Source: Cichorium intybus (Eukaryota > Streptophyta > Magnoliopsida > Asterales > Asteraceae). From it: 64,000 nucleotides of DNA. Where the stretch lies: the NCBI GenBank assembly GCA_023525715.1, contig CM042010.1, positions 86,294,884 to 86,358,883 on the forward strand, given 5' to 3'. Under the pieces are notes generated by a model. It did no database searches, had not been told where the DNA came from, and saw only the letters and a program-made list of their open reading frames with translations. Within the stretch, counting starts at the first letter, position 1; every line of letters begins with the position of its first letter. Below, in pieces: positions 20,691 to 31,900 of this stretch. A program made the translations under genes and the position numbers.

Positions 20691-22724
20691 CCAGAAATGG
20701 GTTCTCTTATGTCACTTCAACTGATCAGCAATTTGATGTGATGCCATTAAAGATGCTCCTGCTGGCAGAATAGCAACACTGCGTTGATCATCAATCATTC
20801 TTTTAACAAAAGCAGTTGAATGGTATGCTCCACACGAGTTATTACAGAAAACTCTGATTTAATTTTGGCTTTGAATGCTTGAAATCGTTTTCAAGGAACA
20901 GAACAGGTTACTGCTTCAATTCTAAAATTTATAGCTATAGTGCATCTGGGTCCAGCTTTCATTTATCGGATTTTGACCTCAAATTTCACTAATCCTTTAT
21001 TTAACAAAATTAAAATAAACCCTCTTTTATGCTTATATTTTGGTTATAGTTATCTTATTATATATTCAATGCTATATTTTTAGGGGGGATTACAGAACAC
21101 AAACTATTGTGAGCCTTTCATGAGAAACACCCCCTCTGAACATTAAAACCCCTACATCTGATATAACTTTTATTTTCGACTTTTTATCCCATAAAATTAT
21201 GTTTACCATTTATTTGATACCCATCTTTCCTGTCTGTTTTGATCAAGGAATTCCAGTTTTTTGATAATCATCATCTCTTATTTTCGATTTGTTTTTCATA
21301 ACAGTGGTCCTCGTGCATTTTAAATAATCCCACCACCTCTGATAGGAAGGAATTGTCTATGAATACAAGAGAGAGTCTTAAAATTGGAGGTTGCCGGTCA
21401 AAGAGAATTCACAGGAAGGTTGACTTGCTGACGTGTACAGGACACATCAGCTTGCACCTCACCCACAATGCCGCATCGCCATATTAAAACTCATATTCAC
21501 CTGATAAATGGACAAATTTGAAGGTTAAAAAGTAATAGATCGGATTTACCATTAGAGATATTTATTGAGTGGGCTTTCTGATAAATGATCATAATAGCTT
21601 GTGCGAACTTGTATTTGTCCTGTTTTATTATATTAAATTTGTGTATCATCTTTTATGAAACATATTATTGAACCAATAAAAAATACAAAAATACAAACTC
21701 TGATTCATTTTTCCTTGTTTAAATCAATGAAGAGAATAATTTTATGGGATAAAATGATAGAAACGGAAAAACGCTATTTGGAAATATGTTTGATGACAAT
21801 AGTTAATGATTATGATAAAATCAATTTAAAAGAAGCTTTGAAATCGTGAATGTATAGTTATTTAGTTACATATTAAATATCTTGAATATTCTTTAAGTGG
21901 ACATATTCTCTATATTACTACTTAGTAGGTGTTATGTCTCTGTAAGTCGGACAATTTATTATGAAAAACTTATATTCTTGTGGTCCTAGTTTATTTTCCT
22001 TTTTCTAATAAGTAGTTCCCCATGGAAAAGGCAATAGAATTTTGACCTAGTCTATTCCCCATAGAAGAGGCAATTGTATTTTGTCTTGCTCTGTTCCCTG
22101 TGGCAACTGGCAAAGGCAAGTGTATTTTGGCCATAATTCTTTAACAAAAACATGTATTTAAATAAACACAGTATATGACAAACAAGCATTTACATTTTCG
22201 TGAAATCAAAGAAATTTGTATATGATAGTTATTAAATTATAAACTTGAGTTTGATGTTTAATGAGTCACAAAGTTAACTACAAGGAAAAAAGCTTTTTTT
22301 ATTATCCAATGTAAATGATAGTTATAGATTTCGAATAATCTACTTGGAAATTGATGGTTTACATTACATTTTCACAAGGTCTAACAGGTAACATCCAACA
22401 TGGCTGAATATGAAATGTTAGATGTGTACGTTGCAGGTCAAACGCGTTGAAACCTACCCAACGTGTATTCCAATGCTTACAATCTTTTAGAACACATTAT
22501 TTAAAAATAAATATTATTATTTTAATACATGTAAGTTGAAACAAAAAGAATGTTCCAGATTACCGGTCAAATAATAGTTCACAGGTAATGATACATAAGA
22601 GATCGATCTAGTTTCATGGCAGACCTTACATATGACTCTTGACCCGAAGGCAACAAAGTAGCCCGCAAAGACCAAAGATCACGCACTTTTTTTAGTATTA
22701 TTTTTATTCTTTGAGACTACTAAT
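20691..22724. other. Receptor promoter and intergenic region
   Basis: No coding gene was seen. W-box-like TTGAC cores lie at 20973-20978 (TTGACC, plus), 21396-21401 (TTGACC, minus) and 21420-21425 (TTGACT, plus). A TGACGTG lies at 21429-21435. These suit a defence gene but are short and common. At about 22011-22135 an approximately 50-bp unit with CCCCATAGAAGAGGCAATTG-like wording is repeated about three times imperfectly. Confidence 0.4.
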
Positions 22725-22729
22725 TTTTT

Positions 22730-23080
22730 TGTTGATAATTAATCTAGACTAAGGGGTATTTTAGTAATTATTTTAGTTAGTATTCTGGAAATTATGGCAG
22801 TTATGTTAGTCCGCATTAAAGTTTGTTAAATGGTGGTCATGTCAGTTATCTCATCCGAAGGGGTACAATGGTTGGGTTAACAGTCGCGTTGGTCATGAAG
22901 GCTGCGATGAATCACTATCTTGAAAGGGTACAACGATTATGTTGTAGTTTATATAAATATGCATTAAATGTAACAGAAGTCATTGATTGATATTGATAAT
23001 AAAACGTATTTTTTTGGTTTCCTGCACAAGTTTTCTTCTTTCTTCCTGTAATCCTTTCTTCTTCAATGATTTCTCCAACA
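22730..23080 (+). mobile_element. Solo LTR (copia-like)
   Basis: A 351-bp sequence starts TGTTGATAATT and ends CTCCAACA (inverted TGTTG/CAACA tips). It is flanked by TTTTT on both sides (22725-22729, 23081-23085), consistent with a 5-bp duplication although of low complexity. Inside, TTTATATAAATATGC (about 22948-22962) resembles a TATA box, and AATAAAA (about 22999) a polyadenylation signal, in plus orientation. No internal retrotransposon sequence adjoins it, so LTR-LTR recombination probably removed the rest. Confidence 0.65.
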
Positions 23081-23086
23081 TTTTTA

Positions 23087-23435
23087 TTATGAGACCTTGG
23101 TTTCCTCATCAAACATGAAAAGCTTGTGTCTCCATTGCTTCTTGAAAACCAAAACTCCAATAACACCCCAAAACCGTGTTGCAAAACCACTCACTATGTC
23201 CATGTAAAACAATGCCTTCATCGGCTCATCAGCTACTTTGTGTTTCTTTGCAGCATATATTGATGGATCATGAGGATTTGAACAATTATTTGGCAATGAA
23301 AGTCCACATACACATTTGTTCTCAACATATATTGATGGATCAGTAAGGGTCTGCAATTGATTTCCCGTTGGAATTCGTCCCCACAAGTTGTTGTGTGACA
23401 AATTCAGATCGCTCAAAAAACTCAATAGCTTGCAC
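23087..23435 (-). pseudogene. C-terminal fragment of an LRR receptor-like protein
   Basis: The minus strand encodes the last LRR (LSDLNLSHNNLWGRIPTGNQ), the C-cap, the juxtamembrane stretch and the transmembrane helix (SGFATRFWGVIGVLVF) of a close paralogue of the gene at 17299-20583, then stops after MFDEETKVS. The C-cap Gly-Leu-Cys motif is altered (NKCVCG) and the tail is shorter. All upstream domains are missing. Above about 23435 the frame runs without a stop into transposon-derived sequence (to 23605). The junction is abrupt and no signal peptide or LRR array precedes it, so this is a broken gene piece, not a functional receptor. Confidence 0.85.
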
Positions 23436-25367
23436 GTGATCTCTTGTGGGTTTATAAAAGCACATCCGTTATCCCCTCTTAATATAAGCATCAGCAAATG
23501 TAGCATCCAGAAAAACACAACATTATATATTATAAAGATAAATAGAACTTGAAACCTTAATACTGTATACATTAAAGTACTTACATCTGAAACCACACAA
23601 TACAACCAATATCGAGTTGTTCGTTGTTCAGCATCTCTACAATGACCTCTGAGCTAATAAAGGTTTGAATACTCTCAGCTTTGAGATCCCATGTTCGGAC
23701 ACAACATTAAACGGTTCAATAATGTCATGGCTTATAAGCGATCTATACAATGATTGGATCGCCAACCTACCCTCTAATTTCTTTGACATCACGATTTTTT
23801 TGGGTCGTTTGGTAACTTCGGTTTTGTTGTACCTACACTACCAACAGGTTTAAGCAACTACCTAGTCACCAAGAAGAGGGGAGTCTGGGTGGTCGATACC
23901 AGCAGTGGTGGTTTAGTGGGAGGTCTTATATCTTTATGCATAGTTGGAGTCAAGTTTAATAAATAGTCGCACATGCAGGTGATTAGATATTAATACATAT
24001 GTACCTTAATAAGAGCAATTGAATCTCGAGGCCATTAAATAAAACCATGAAGTGCTCGCCCCAGGCTATTTACATCTCCAATTGGCGAGACCGGAAGAAA
24101 GAAATAATGATAATCACCATAAATATTGTCTAATAGAGGAATCGAACAAATTAGCCCATCTCCAAAAAGGTAAACGGTTCCTTTGGCTAATGTTGGGCTT
24201 ACGGTGCCAAAAGGAAGCATCAACTCGAGTGGAAGGAACCTGCAAACAAACTTACATGTTTTACACATTTATTGCTTTTATATATGTTAGTACATACTCT
24301 ATATTCAAGAAAAAAAATATACAATTATCTTATATAACTCATCCAATTATGTCGTTGATCCACCACCAATTCTCTTCACCCTCGAAACATTTGTGTCTTC
24401 GTTCTGTTGAATCATGGTTGACCATCGACATGATTTGGTCCTGCATCAACCTAGCCACATCAGTCGCCCACGTGGTACCAAGATGTTCGGGTCCAACTCC
24501 CTCTGTCAACATATCAAATCTCCAAAACTCCTTCAGATAATTGAATATCTTTTTCTACTTGTAAATGTAAACAATAGAATTTTTAGGGCAATTTATTTAA
24601 TAAACTTTCAAATTACATAATAACGACATTAAAAAGAGAGATCATTATCGTACAAACTCATCTTCTAATGACTTGATCTCAGGCATTATAATCAATGACC
24701 CCGAGGAGTCACGTTTTCTCCTAGAAAAGATATAATATCTTGCCCACTTGCTTGATATATTGTGGCCTTTTATTGTTACGCCAGACTCGACCTCTTCATC
24801 CCATTGGACTTCCTTACCACGATACCGGGTGGGCCTAACCAGGCAGATTCTTGTTCTTTTCCATAGTCTCCCTCCCTTTTCTTTTTTTCCTTCACACATA
24901 ATAAACACAACTAGAAATAGTAGAACATAATAATATCATAAATAATAGACTCCAACAAACCTGAAATTCTTTCATGGATTTTGAACAACAAAAGCTCTCC
25001 GCACTGCTTCGTCAAGGGACAAGTATTTTTCTAATGGATCTACACCTTTTCCCTCAAGTAAAGAAGCCTCGACTTGTAGGACTACCATTGCGTATTGCAA
25101 TATGAAAGTACTTGTTTTTTGTGATCATCATTTCGTATATGTCAATAATCCTACATTCTTTTGTATGTCAATAAACTATTAGTAACATATATTAGTTAAA
25201 TGAAATTGAAGCAGAAGCATCAGTTCATCCTTTTCAGAGTGTCCCCCCAAATTATCGAGCTTAACTTGTAAATTTGATAGATATTCTTTTGACTTATCCC
25301 TAATCAATGTGACACTTTTATTTCCTCTTTGTCGGTGATTCATTGTACGCCTACGAAATCAAAACAA
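23436..25367 (-). pseudogene. Left arm of a palindromic transposon relic (Ulp1-bearing family)
   Basis: Read right to left from the palindrome centre: an N-terminal stretch with HRQRGNKS and a coiled-coil-like segment (about 25345-25200); PLEKYLSLDEAVRRAFVVQN before a splice-donor-like site (about 25050-24965); a segment with RYRGKEVQWDEEVESG and SSKWARYYIFSRRKRDSSG (24830-24710); a DUF8039-like segment LMLPFGTVSPTLAKGTVYLF (24240-24060); and the start of an Ulp1-like domain, LRGDNGCAFINPQEIT (23500-23440), where it is cut by the receptor fragment. Such protein parts co-occur in plant CACTA/MULE-type transposon proteins. Many stops are present. Domain names are from memory and moderately sure. 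Confidence 0.6.
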
Positions 25368-25463
25368 TTTATTATTAGTTTGTTTTGATTCTATAGGCAT
25401 ACAATGAATCACCGACAAAGAGGAAAGAAGTGTCACGTTGATTAAGGATAAGTGGAAAGAACA
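25290..25463. repeat. Centre of the large palindrome
   Basis: 25290-25367 and 25379-25463 are near-perfect inverted copies (for example TGATTCATTGTACGCCTA against TAGGCATACAATGAATCA), separated by about 11 bp. Weaker inverted similarity extends outward through both arms for about 2 kb each. Confidence 0.85.
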
Positions 25464-27582
25464 TCTAGCAAATTTACATGCTTAAATTCTCCGGTTATCG
25501 TGGAGTGACTACGAGGAAGATGATTTCTATCCATAGAGAGTTGGGATGCAGTACGTCAGTTTTAGAAGGATGAATTGATGCTTTTTCTTCAATTTCATTT
25601 AACTAATATATGTTACCGACAATTATTATCCTTTATTTTAATAAAAAGCAGGATTATTGGCATATAGCGAATGACGATCACAAAAAATAAGCACTTGCAT
25701 ATTGCAACACGCAATGGAAGTCTACAAGTCGAGGCTTCTTTAGTTGAGGAACAAAGGTGTAGATCCATTAAAAAAGTAGTCATCCCTTGACAAAGAAGTG
25801 CATAGAACTTTTGTTGTTCAAAAATCCACGAAAGAATTTCAGGTTTGTTGGAGTCTACTATTTATGATATTATTATGTTTTACTATTTCTAGTTGTGTTT
25901 ATCATGTGTAAAGAAAAAAAGGAGGGAGACTGTGAAAAAGAACAAGAATCCGCCCTCGTTAGGCTATCGTGGTAAGGAAGTCCAATGGGATGAAGATGTC
26001 GAGTCTGGTGTAAGAATAAAATGCCACAATATATCAAGCAAGTGGGCAAGATATTATATCTTTTCGAGGAGAAAACGTGATTCCTCAGGGGGGGCATTGG
26101 TTATAATGTCTCCGAGCCATTAGCAGATGAATTTGTACACTAGTGATCTCTCTTTTTAATGTCGTTATCATGTAATTTGAAAGTTGTTTATTAAATAAAT
26201 TGCTATGACAATTGCATTGTTTACATTTCCGGATAGAAAAAGATATTCAATCATCTCAATGAGTTTTGAATATTATACCTCAACAGAGGTACTAGAACCA
26301 AACATCTCGGTCGCACGAGAGCGGTCAGGCATAAGATCGGCCTAAAACAATCTTCAGGGATCTATGAGAGAAGAAGGAAAAAATAGATCAACGACAATAG
26401 GTATGACAAGACGAAGGCTAGGTTGATGGTCGATGTGAAGAAGCAAATCGTGTCAATGGTTGTTGTTGCTATAATGCAACAGGAGACACTAATGTTTTAA
26501 GGGTGAAGACAAACAATGGTGGATCGTCGATAGCATTTGTACACTAGTGATCTCTCTTTTTAATGTCGTTATCATGTAATTTGAAAGTCGTTTATTAAAT
26601 AAATTGCTCTAACAATTGTATTGTTTACATTTCCCGATAGAAAAAGATATTCAATCATGTCAATGAGTTTTGAATATTAGACCTCGATCTGATCTTATAT
26701 GTTGTTGACAGAGGTACTAGAACCAAACATCCCGGTCGCACGAGAGCGGTCGGGCATAAGATCGGCCTAAAACAATCTTCAGGGATCTATGAGAGAAAAA
26801 GGAAAAAAACAGATCAACGACAATTGGTATGACAAGACGAAGGCTAGGTTTATGGTTGATGTGACGAAGCAAATCGTGTCAATGGTGGTTGCTGCTATAA
26901 TGCAACAGGGTGAAGACACAAATGTTCTAAGGGTGAAGACAAACAATGGTGGATCGTCGATAGTATTTGATGAGCTACATAAGATAACTTAACTTGTATT
27001 TTTTTTCTTCAATATATAGTATATACTGATATCTATAAAAGCAATTATCGTGTACAACATGTATACTGTTTGCAGGTTCCCAACCATTGTGAGTTGATGC
27101 TACCTTATGGTATAGTACGCCCAGTATTAGCCAAAGAAACCGTCTACCCTTTTAGAGATCGGCTAATTCATTCGGTTCCTATACAAACATGTCACGTGAG
27201 GGTATCAGTAGACGATATCTATGGTAATTATCATGACGATATCTATGGTAATTATCATTCTTTCCTTCTTCATGTAAATAGCCTGAGACAGGGACTTCAC
27301 AATTTTATCCAATGGTTCCAATATTCAATTTCTCTCTTATTAAGGTACATATGTATTAATATATAATCACATATTCACATGCATGTACGACTATTTACTA
27401 AACTGGACTACAACTATGCCGAAAGATACAATACCTCCCACTAAAGCACTGGGTCAGCCCGTATTCTTGGTGACCAGGTAGTCCCTAAATCGATAATCAA
27501 TTGGTTTCTTGATACATGTACAACAAAGATACAGAAAATTGTGATGCCAAAAAAAGATATAAGACCTCCCGCTAAACCACTA
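25379..27582 (+). pseudogene. Right arm of the palindromic transposon relic, upstream part
   Basis: This is the mirror image of the left arm. On the plus strand it has HRQRGKK near the centre, the RGKEVQWDEDVESGVRIKCH and SSKWARYYIFSRRKRDSSG stretch (25970-26090), a duplicated middle portion, and after a TTTGCAG acceptor a DUF8039-like exon (27075-27320) with LMLPYGIVRPVLAKETVYPF and VRVSVDDIYGNYH, the latter locally duplicated. Frames are broken. The arm is interrupted at 27587 by the chromovirus and resumes at 35009. Confidence 0.6.
26131..26968 (+). repeat. Tandem duplication of about 404 bp in the right arm
   Basis: ATTTGTACACTAGTGATCTC occurs at 26131 and again at 26535. The following about 400 bp, to GGATCGTCGATAG, are repeated with few differences. 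The second copy is slightly longer. Confidence 0.85.
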
Positions 27583-27587
27583 TCTGT

Positions 27588-28922
27588 TGTAACACCCGGC
27601 TTTCAATATAAATATACCCATTTATTTTCCACACTATAAAACATATTTTATTCAACAAAATATTATACAGGGTATATATTACAAGAAAAAGGTACAAGTG
27701 GTATCTCCCCAAAGCCGGGCTGCTACGGTCATCAGTTCTAACCCCGAATTAGATCCTTCCCTTTAGTAGGGTCTACAGCACCTGCACAGTTAGTATCAAC
27801 AAGGATGAGCTTTACAAGCTCAGTGAATAATCGATAAGTGTTATAACAACATTAAATTTTCAGCTTCCACATCATACCACAGCCCCTGTGATACCGAGTC
27901 TCAAGGACTCAATGTACACCTGTTGAATGTGTGATAAAACTGCCAGCCAAATAGGCCATCACAACATTTGTATGTGGTCCCACCACAATTACTGCTAATT
28001 CGATCGTCACAGCATATATGTGGTCTCAACCACAATTACCGAGTATGTGACCCCACAGAAAGATGGTCCCAATCACAATAACCGATAATGTGGCCCCACA
28101 GTAAAAGTAACACTTAGGGATAGATTACTCACATTGATTTTTGGTATACGGTATCTGGTTATTCCTGCCTTCTTACACCCACTATAACTGCTTGGTTTGT
28201 ACCTATATATTTGTTTATAGGTGAACTACTATTTCAACCGGCATTACTACGGATCATACTATCACTCTGCTTTATATTCTCTATAATTCCAATATGATAC
28301 CTCGTGATTTATCAAGTAAAGAACGGCCAGGTAGAAGATCAGATGGGGTGGCAGGATCCTTTCAGCATTTTAGCCTTTCGGAAAATCCAACAACCAGATC
28401 CCATGTAATCGGCCTAGGCACCGTTCTCGTAAGTAAATCATTGGGCATTATTCTTGGAATTACGAATAGTACATAACTTCCACATATAATAGTTTAACAC
28501 TTTATAAACTATTAAAGAAATAAAGTAGCGATTACTCACTTAGTATTGTCGCTGGCTCGTTCCGCGTTCAACTCTTCCGACAACTCCCGAGCACTTCGCT
28601 ACAAGCTATCGCTCGTTCCTTACCTCTCCCGATCTATTTTTCTCACCAGAACATTCCCCGATATCGTAAGATTGTTTGGTGTTTGGTGTGGTTTGAAATG
28701 AAGGGGTTAGGCCCCTATTTATAGGGCTTGAAAACACTATTCACGACGTCAGCACGACGTCATCACGACATCATCGATGATGTCATCACGAGGTAAGCGC
28801 TTACTTCATCTCTCGGTTACTATTCACACCGGAGTTACTATTCACACCGGAGCACTATTCACGCCGGAGTTACTATTCATTTTTTTTTTTTTTTTTTTTT
28901 TTTTTTGAAAACCGTCGTTACA
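27588..28922 (-). repeat. 3' LTR of the chromovirus
   Basis: Downstream LTR in element orientation. It has a 27-base T run near its inner end. The open frames of about 60 codons in both LTRs (28294-28476, 34385-34567) are LTR translations, not genes. Confidence 0.95.
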
Positions 28923-28940
28923 AGTTCTCCCCCCCTTTTT
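28923..28940 (-). other. Polypurine tract of the chromovirus
   Basis: The minus strand reads AAAAAGGGGGGGAGAACT directly before the LTR. Confidence 0.85.
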
Positions 28941-28958
28941 AAGATTCCGTCCCCGGAA

Positions 28959-31900
28959 TCAAGCAAACAATTGGGGGTACTTCGCCTTCATTTCCTCTTC
29001 GGCTTCCCAAGTTATATCCGAGCCCTTGTGATATCGCCACTGTACTTTTACCATATTAATCTTCTTGTTCCGTAGCTGTCTCACCTTGCGGTCTAAAATC
29101 TTTTCTGGCTGCTCTGGATACCTCAGCTTTTCATCTATTTCAATTTTAGGTAAAGGCACTCGTTGGGACTCGTCAAACAGAGTCTTTCTCAAATGCGACA
29201 CATGGAAGACGTTGTGAATGCCTCTTAGCTCCTCAGGTAGCTCTAACCGGTAGGCTACAGCTCCTACTCTTTGAGATATGTGAAAAGGTCCGATAAAACG
29301 AGGACTCAGCTTTCCTTTCTTTCCAAAACGAATCAAACCCTTCCACGGAGAGACCTTGAGCATCACCATATCACCAACCTGAAATTCTATAGGTTTCACC
29401 CGACGATCAGCATACTGCTTTTGGCGGTTTTGGGCAACCTTTAAATGTTCTCGAATTTCTCGAATTTTCTCCTCGGTTTGAGCTACAATCTCGGGTCCAG
29501 CTAACGGCTTTTCCCCTAACTCTGTCCAACATGTCGGAGTACGACATGGTGCTCCATACAATGCCTCGTATGGCGCCATCTGAATGCTGGAGTGATAGCT
29601 ATTATTGTATGCGAATTCCACCAAAGGCAAGTGATCCTCCCAGCTTCCACCAAAATCTATAACACAGGCACGAAGCATATCCTCCAATGTCTGGATAGTC
29701 CTTTCACTCTGTCCATCAGTCTGAGGATGGTAAGCAGTACTCATTAAAACTTTCGATCCAAACTTCTTTTGGAAGCTCTGCCAAAACCCAGACATAAATC
29801 GACTATCTCGGTCGGATATAATGGAGGATGGTACCCCGTGTCTACAGACTACTTCATCAATATAGATCTTAGCTAATTTGCTAACTTTATCATCTTCACG
29901 TATGGGTATGAACTGAGCGGATTTGGTCAGTCGATCCACGATCACCCATATTGCATCGTGTCCTCGTGGCGTTCGAGGAAGTTTTGTCACAAAATCCATT
30001 GTAACTTCGTCCCACTTTTTCTTCGGGACCGGTAACGGTTGAATTTCTCCATACGGTTTTTGATGATTGGACTTCACTTGCAAGCATGTTTGGCACCGTT
30101 CCACATATCTTCCTATGTCCCGCTTCATGCCCGGCCACCAGTATAACGGCTTCAGCGTCCGGTACATCTTGGTGCTACCTGGGTGTATAGCATAACGAGA
30201 ACAATGCGCATCCTCGAGGAGTAACTTCCGTGCCTCACCCTGCTTTGGCACCCATACTCGACCTTTAAAGGTCTTCAATCGCTGAGAATTTTCCTCGAGT
30301 TGGTTAATATAGCTAACCATGCGTTCACTTTTCACATGCTCCGCCTTCCCTGCTTCATCTTGGGCTGTACGAATCAGCTCAGGTAGCCGACTAACTATGC
30401 TCATACAAGCAGACACAACCCTAATGGGTCTCTCTTTTCGACTGAGAGCGTCTGCAACTACATTCGCCTTCCCTGGATGGTACAAAATCTCGCAGTCATA
30501 GTCTTTGAGTAAGTCCATCCACCGCTGCTGCCTCATGTTCAAATCCTTTTGATTGAACAAATATTTAAGACTTTTGTGGTCCGTATAGATCCTGAACTTT
30601 ACTCCATATAGGTAATGTCTCCACAACTTTAATGCTAACACCACAGCAGCTAGTTCCAGATCATGTACCGGGTATTTTTTCTCAGCTTCCTTCAATTGTC
30701 TGGATGCGTATGCAATCACCCTGCCCCTCTGCATTAATACACATCCCAGACCTACCCTAGAGGCGTCACTGTAAACCACAAAGTCTTCTCCACCTTGTGG
30801 TAATGCAAGAACTGGGGCTTCACACAAAGCTTGCTTCAGCTTCTGAAATGCAGCTTGCTGTTCTTCCGTCCATTCAAACTTCTCGCCCTTTTTAGTTAAT
30901 TTGGTCAAAGGAGCTGCAATAGAAGAGAAGTTCTCTACAAATCTCCTATAATATCCAGCTAGCCCAAGAAAGCTGCGTATCTCTGACGGATTCCGTGGCG
31001 GCTCCCACTTCATTACGGCCTCGATTTTTGCTGGATCCACCTTTACTCCCTCGCTACTGATAACATGTCCTAAAAACTGAACCTCACGAAGCCAAAATTC
31101 GCACTTTGAGAACTTGGCATACAACTTCTCTTGACGAAGTAATTCCAAAACTTGACGTAGATGCGTCTCGTGCTCTTCCTGACTTCGGGAATAGATCAGT
31201 ATATCATCAATGAACACGATAACAGAGGTATCAAGAAATGGACGACACACTCTGTTCATCAAGTCCATGAAGGCTGCAGGGGCATTGGTTAACCCAAACG
31301 GCATCACCAGGAACTCATAATGTCCGTAACGGGTACGGAAGGCAGTCTTCGGGATGTCTGACTCCCGAATCTTCAGCTGATGATATCCTGATCTTAGATC
31401 AATCTTAGAGAAATAGGATGCTCCCTGAAGTTGATCGAATAAATCATCAATCCTGGGCAATGGATATTTGTTCTTTATGGTGATCTTGTTCAGTTCTCTA
31501 TAGTCTATACACATTCGCATAGACCCGTCCTTCTTCTTCACAAACAGGATAGGTGCTCCCCAAGGTGAAGTACTCGGTCGAATGAATCCCCGATCGAGTA
31601 ATTCCTGCAACTGCTTCCTCAACTCTGCCATTTCTGATGGTGCCAATCGATAAGGAGCACGAGCAATAGGGGCTGCTCCTGGAACCAAATCGATAGTAAA
31701 CTCTAGCTGCCGATCCGGAGGTAATCCCGGAAGCTCATCGGGAAAAACATCGGCAAACTCCGTTACAACGGCGACATTTTCAAAGGATCGTTTGGTAGGC
31801 TCTGTCGAGACCACACATGCCATGTAAAATATTCCTTCTTTGTTGTTATGACGTCGTACTTTGGCAAAAGACATGACAGGCATCCTGGTACGTGGCCGTT

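Noticed and set aside
24052..24540. 162-codon plus-strand frame as a gene
   Set aside because: It is antisense to the DUF8039-like remnant of the palindrome's left arm and has no features of its own.
28294..28476. 60-codon frame repeated identically at 34385-34567 as a duplicated small gene
   Set aside because: Both copies are inside the chromovirus LTRs and are duplicated only because LTRs are.
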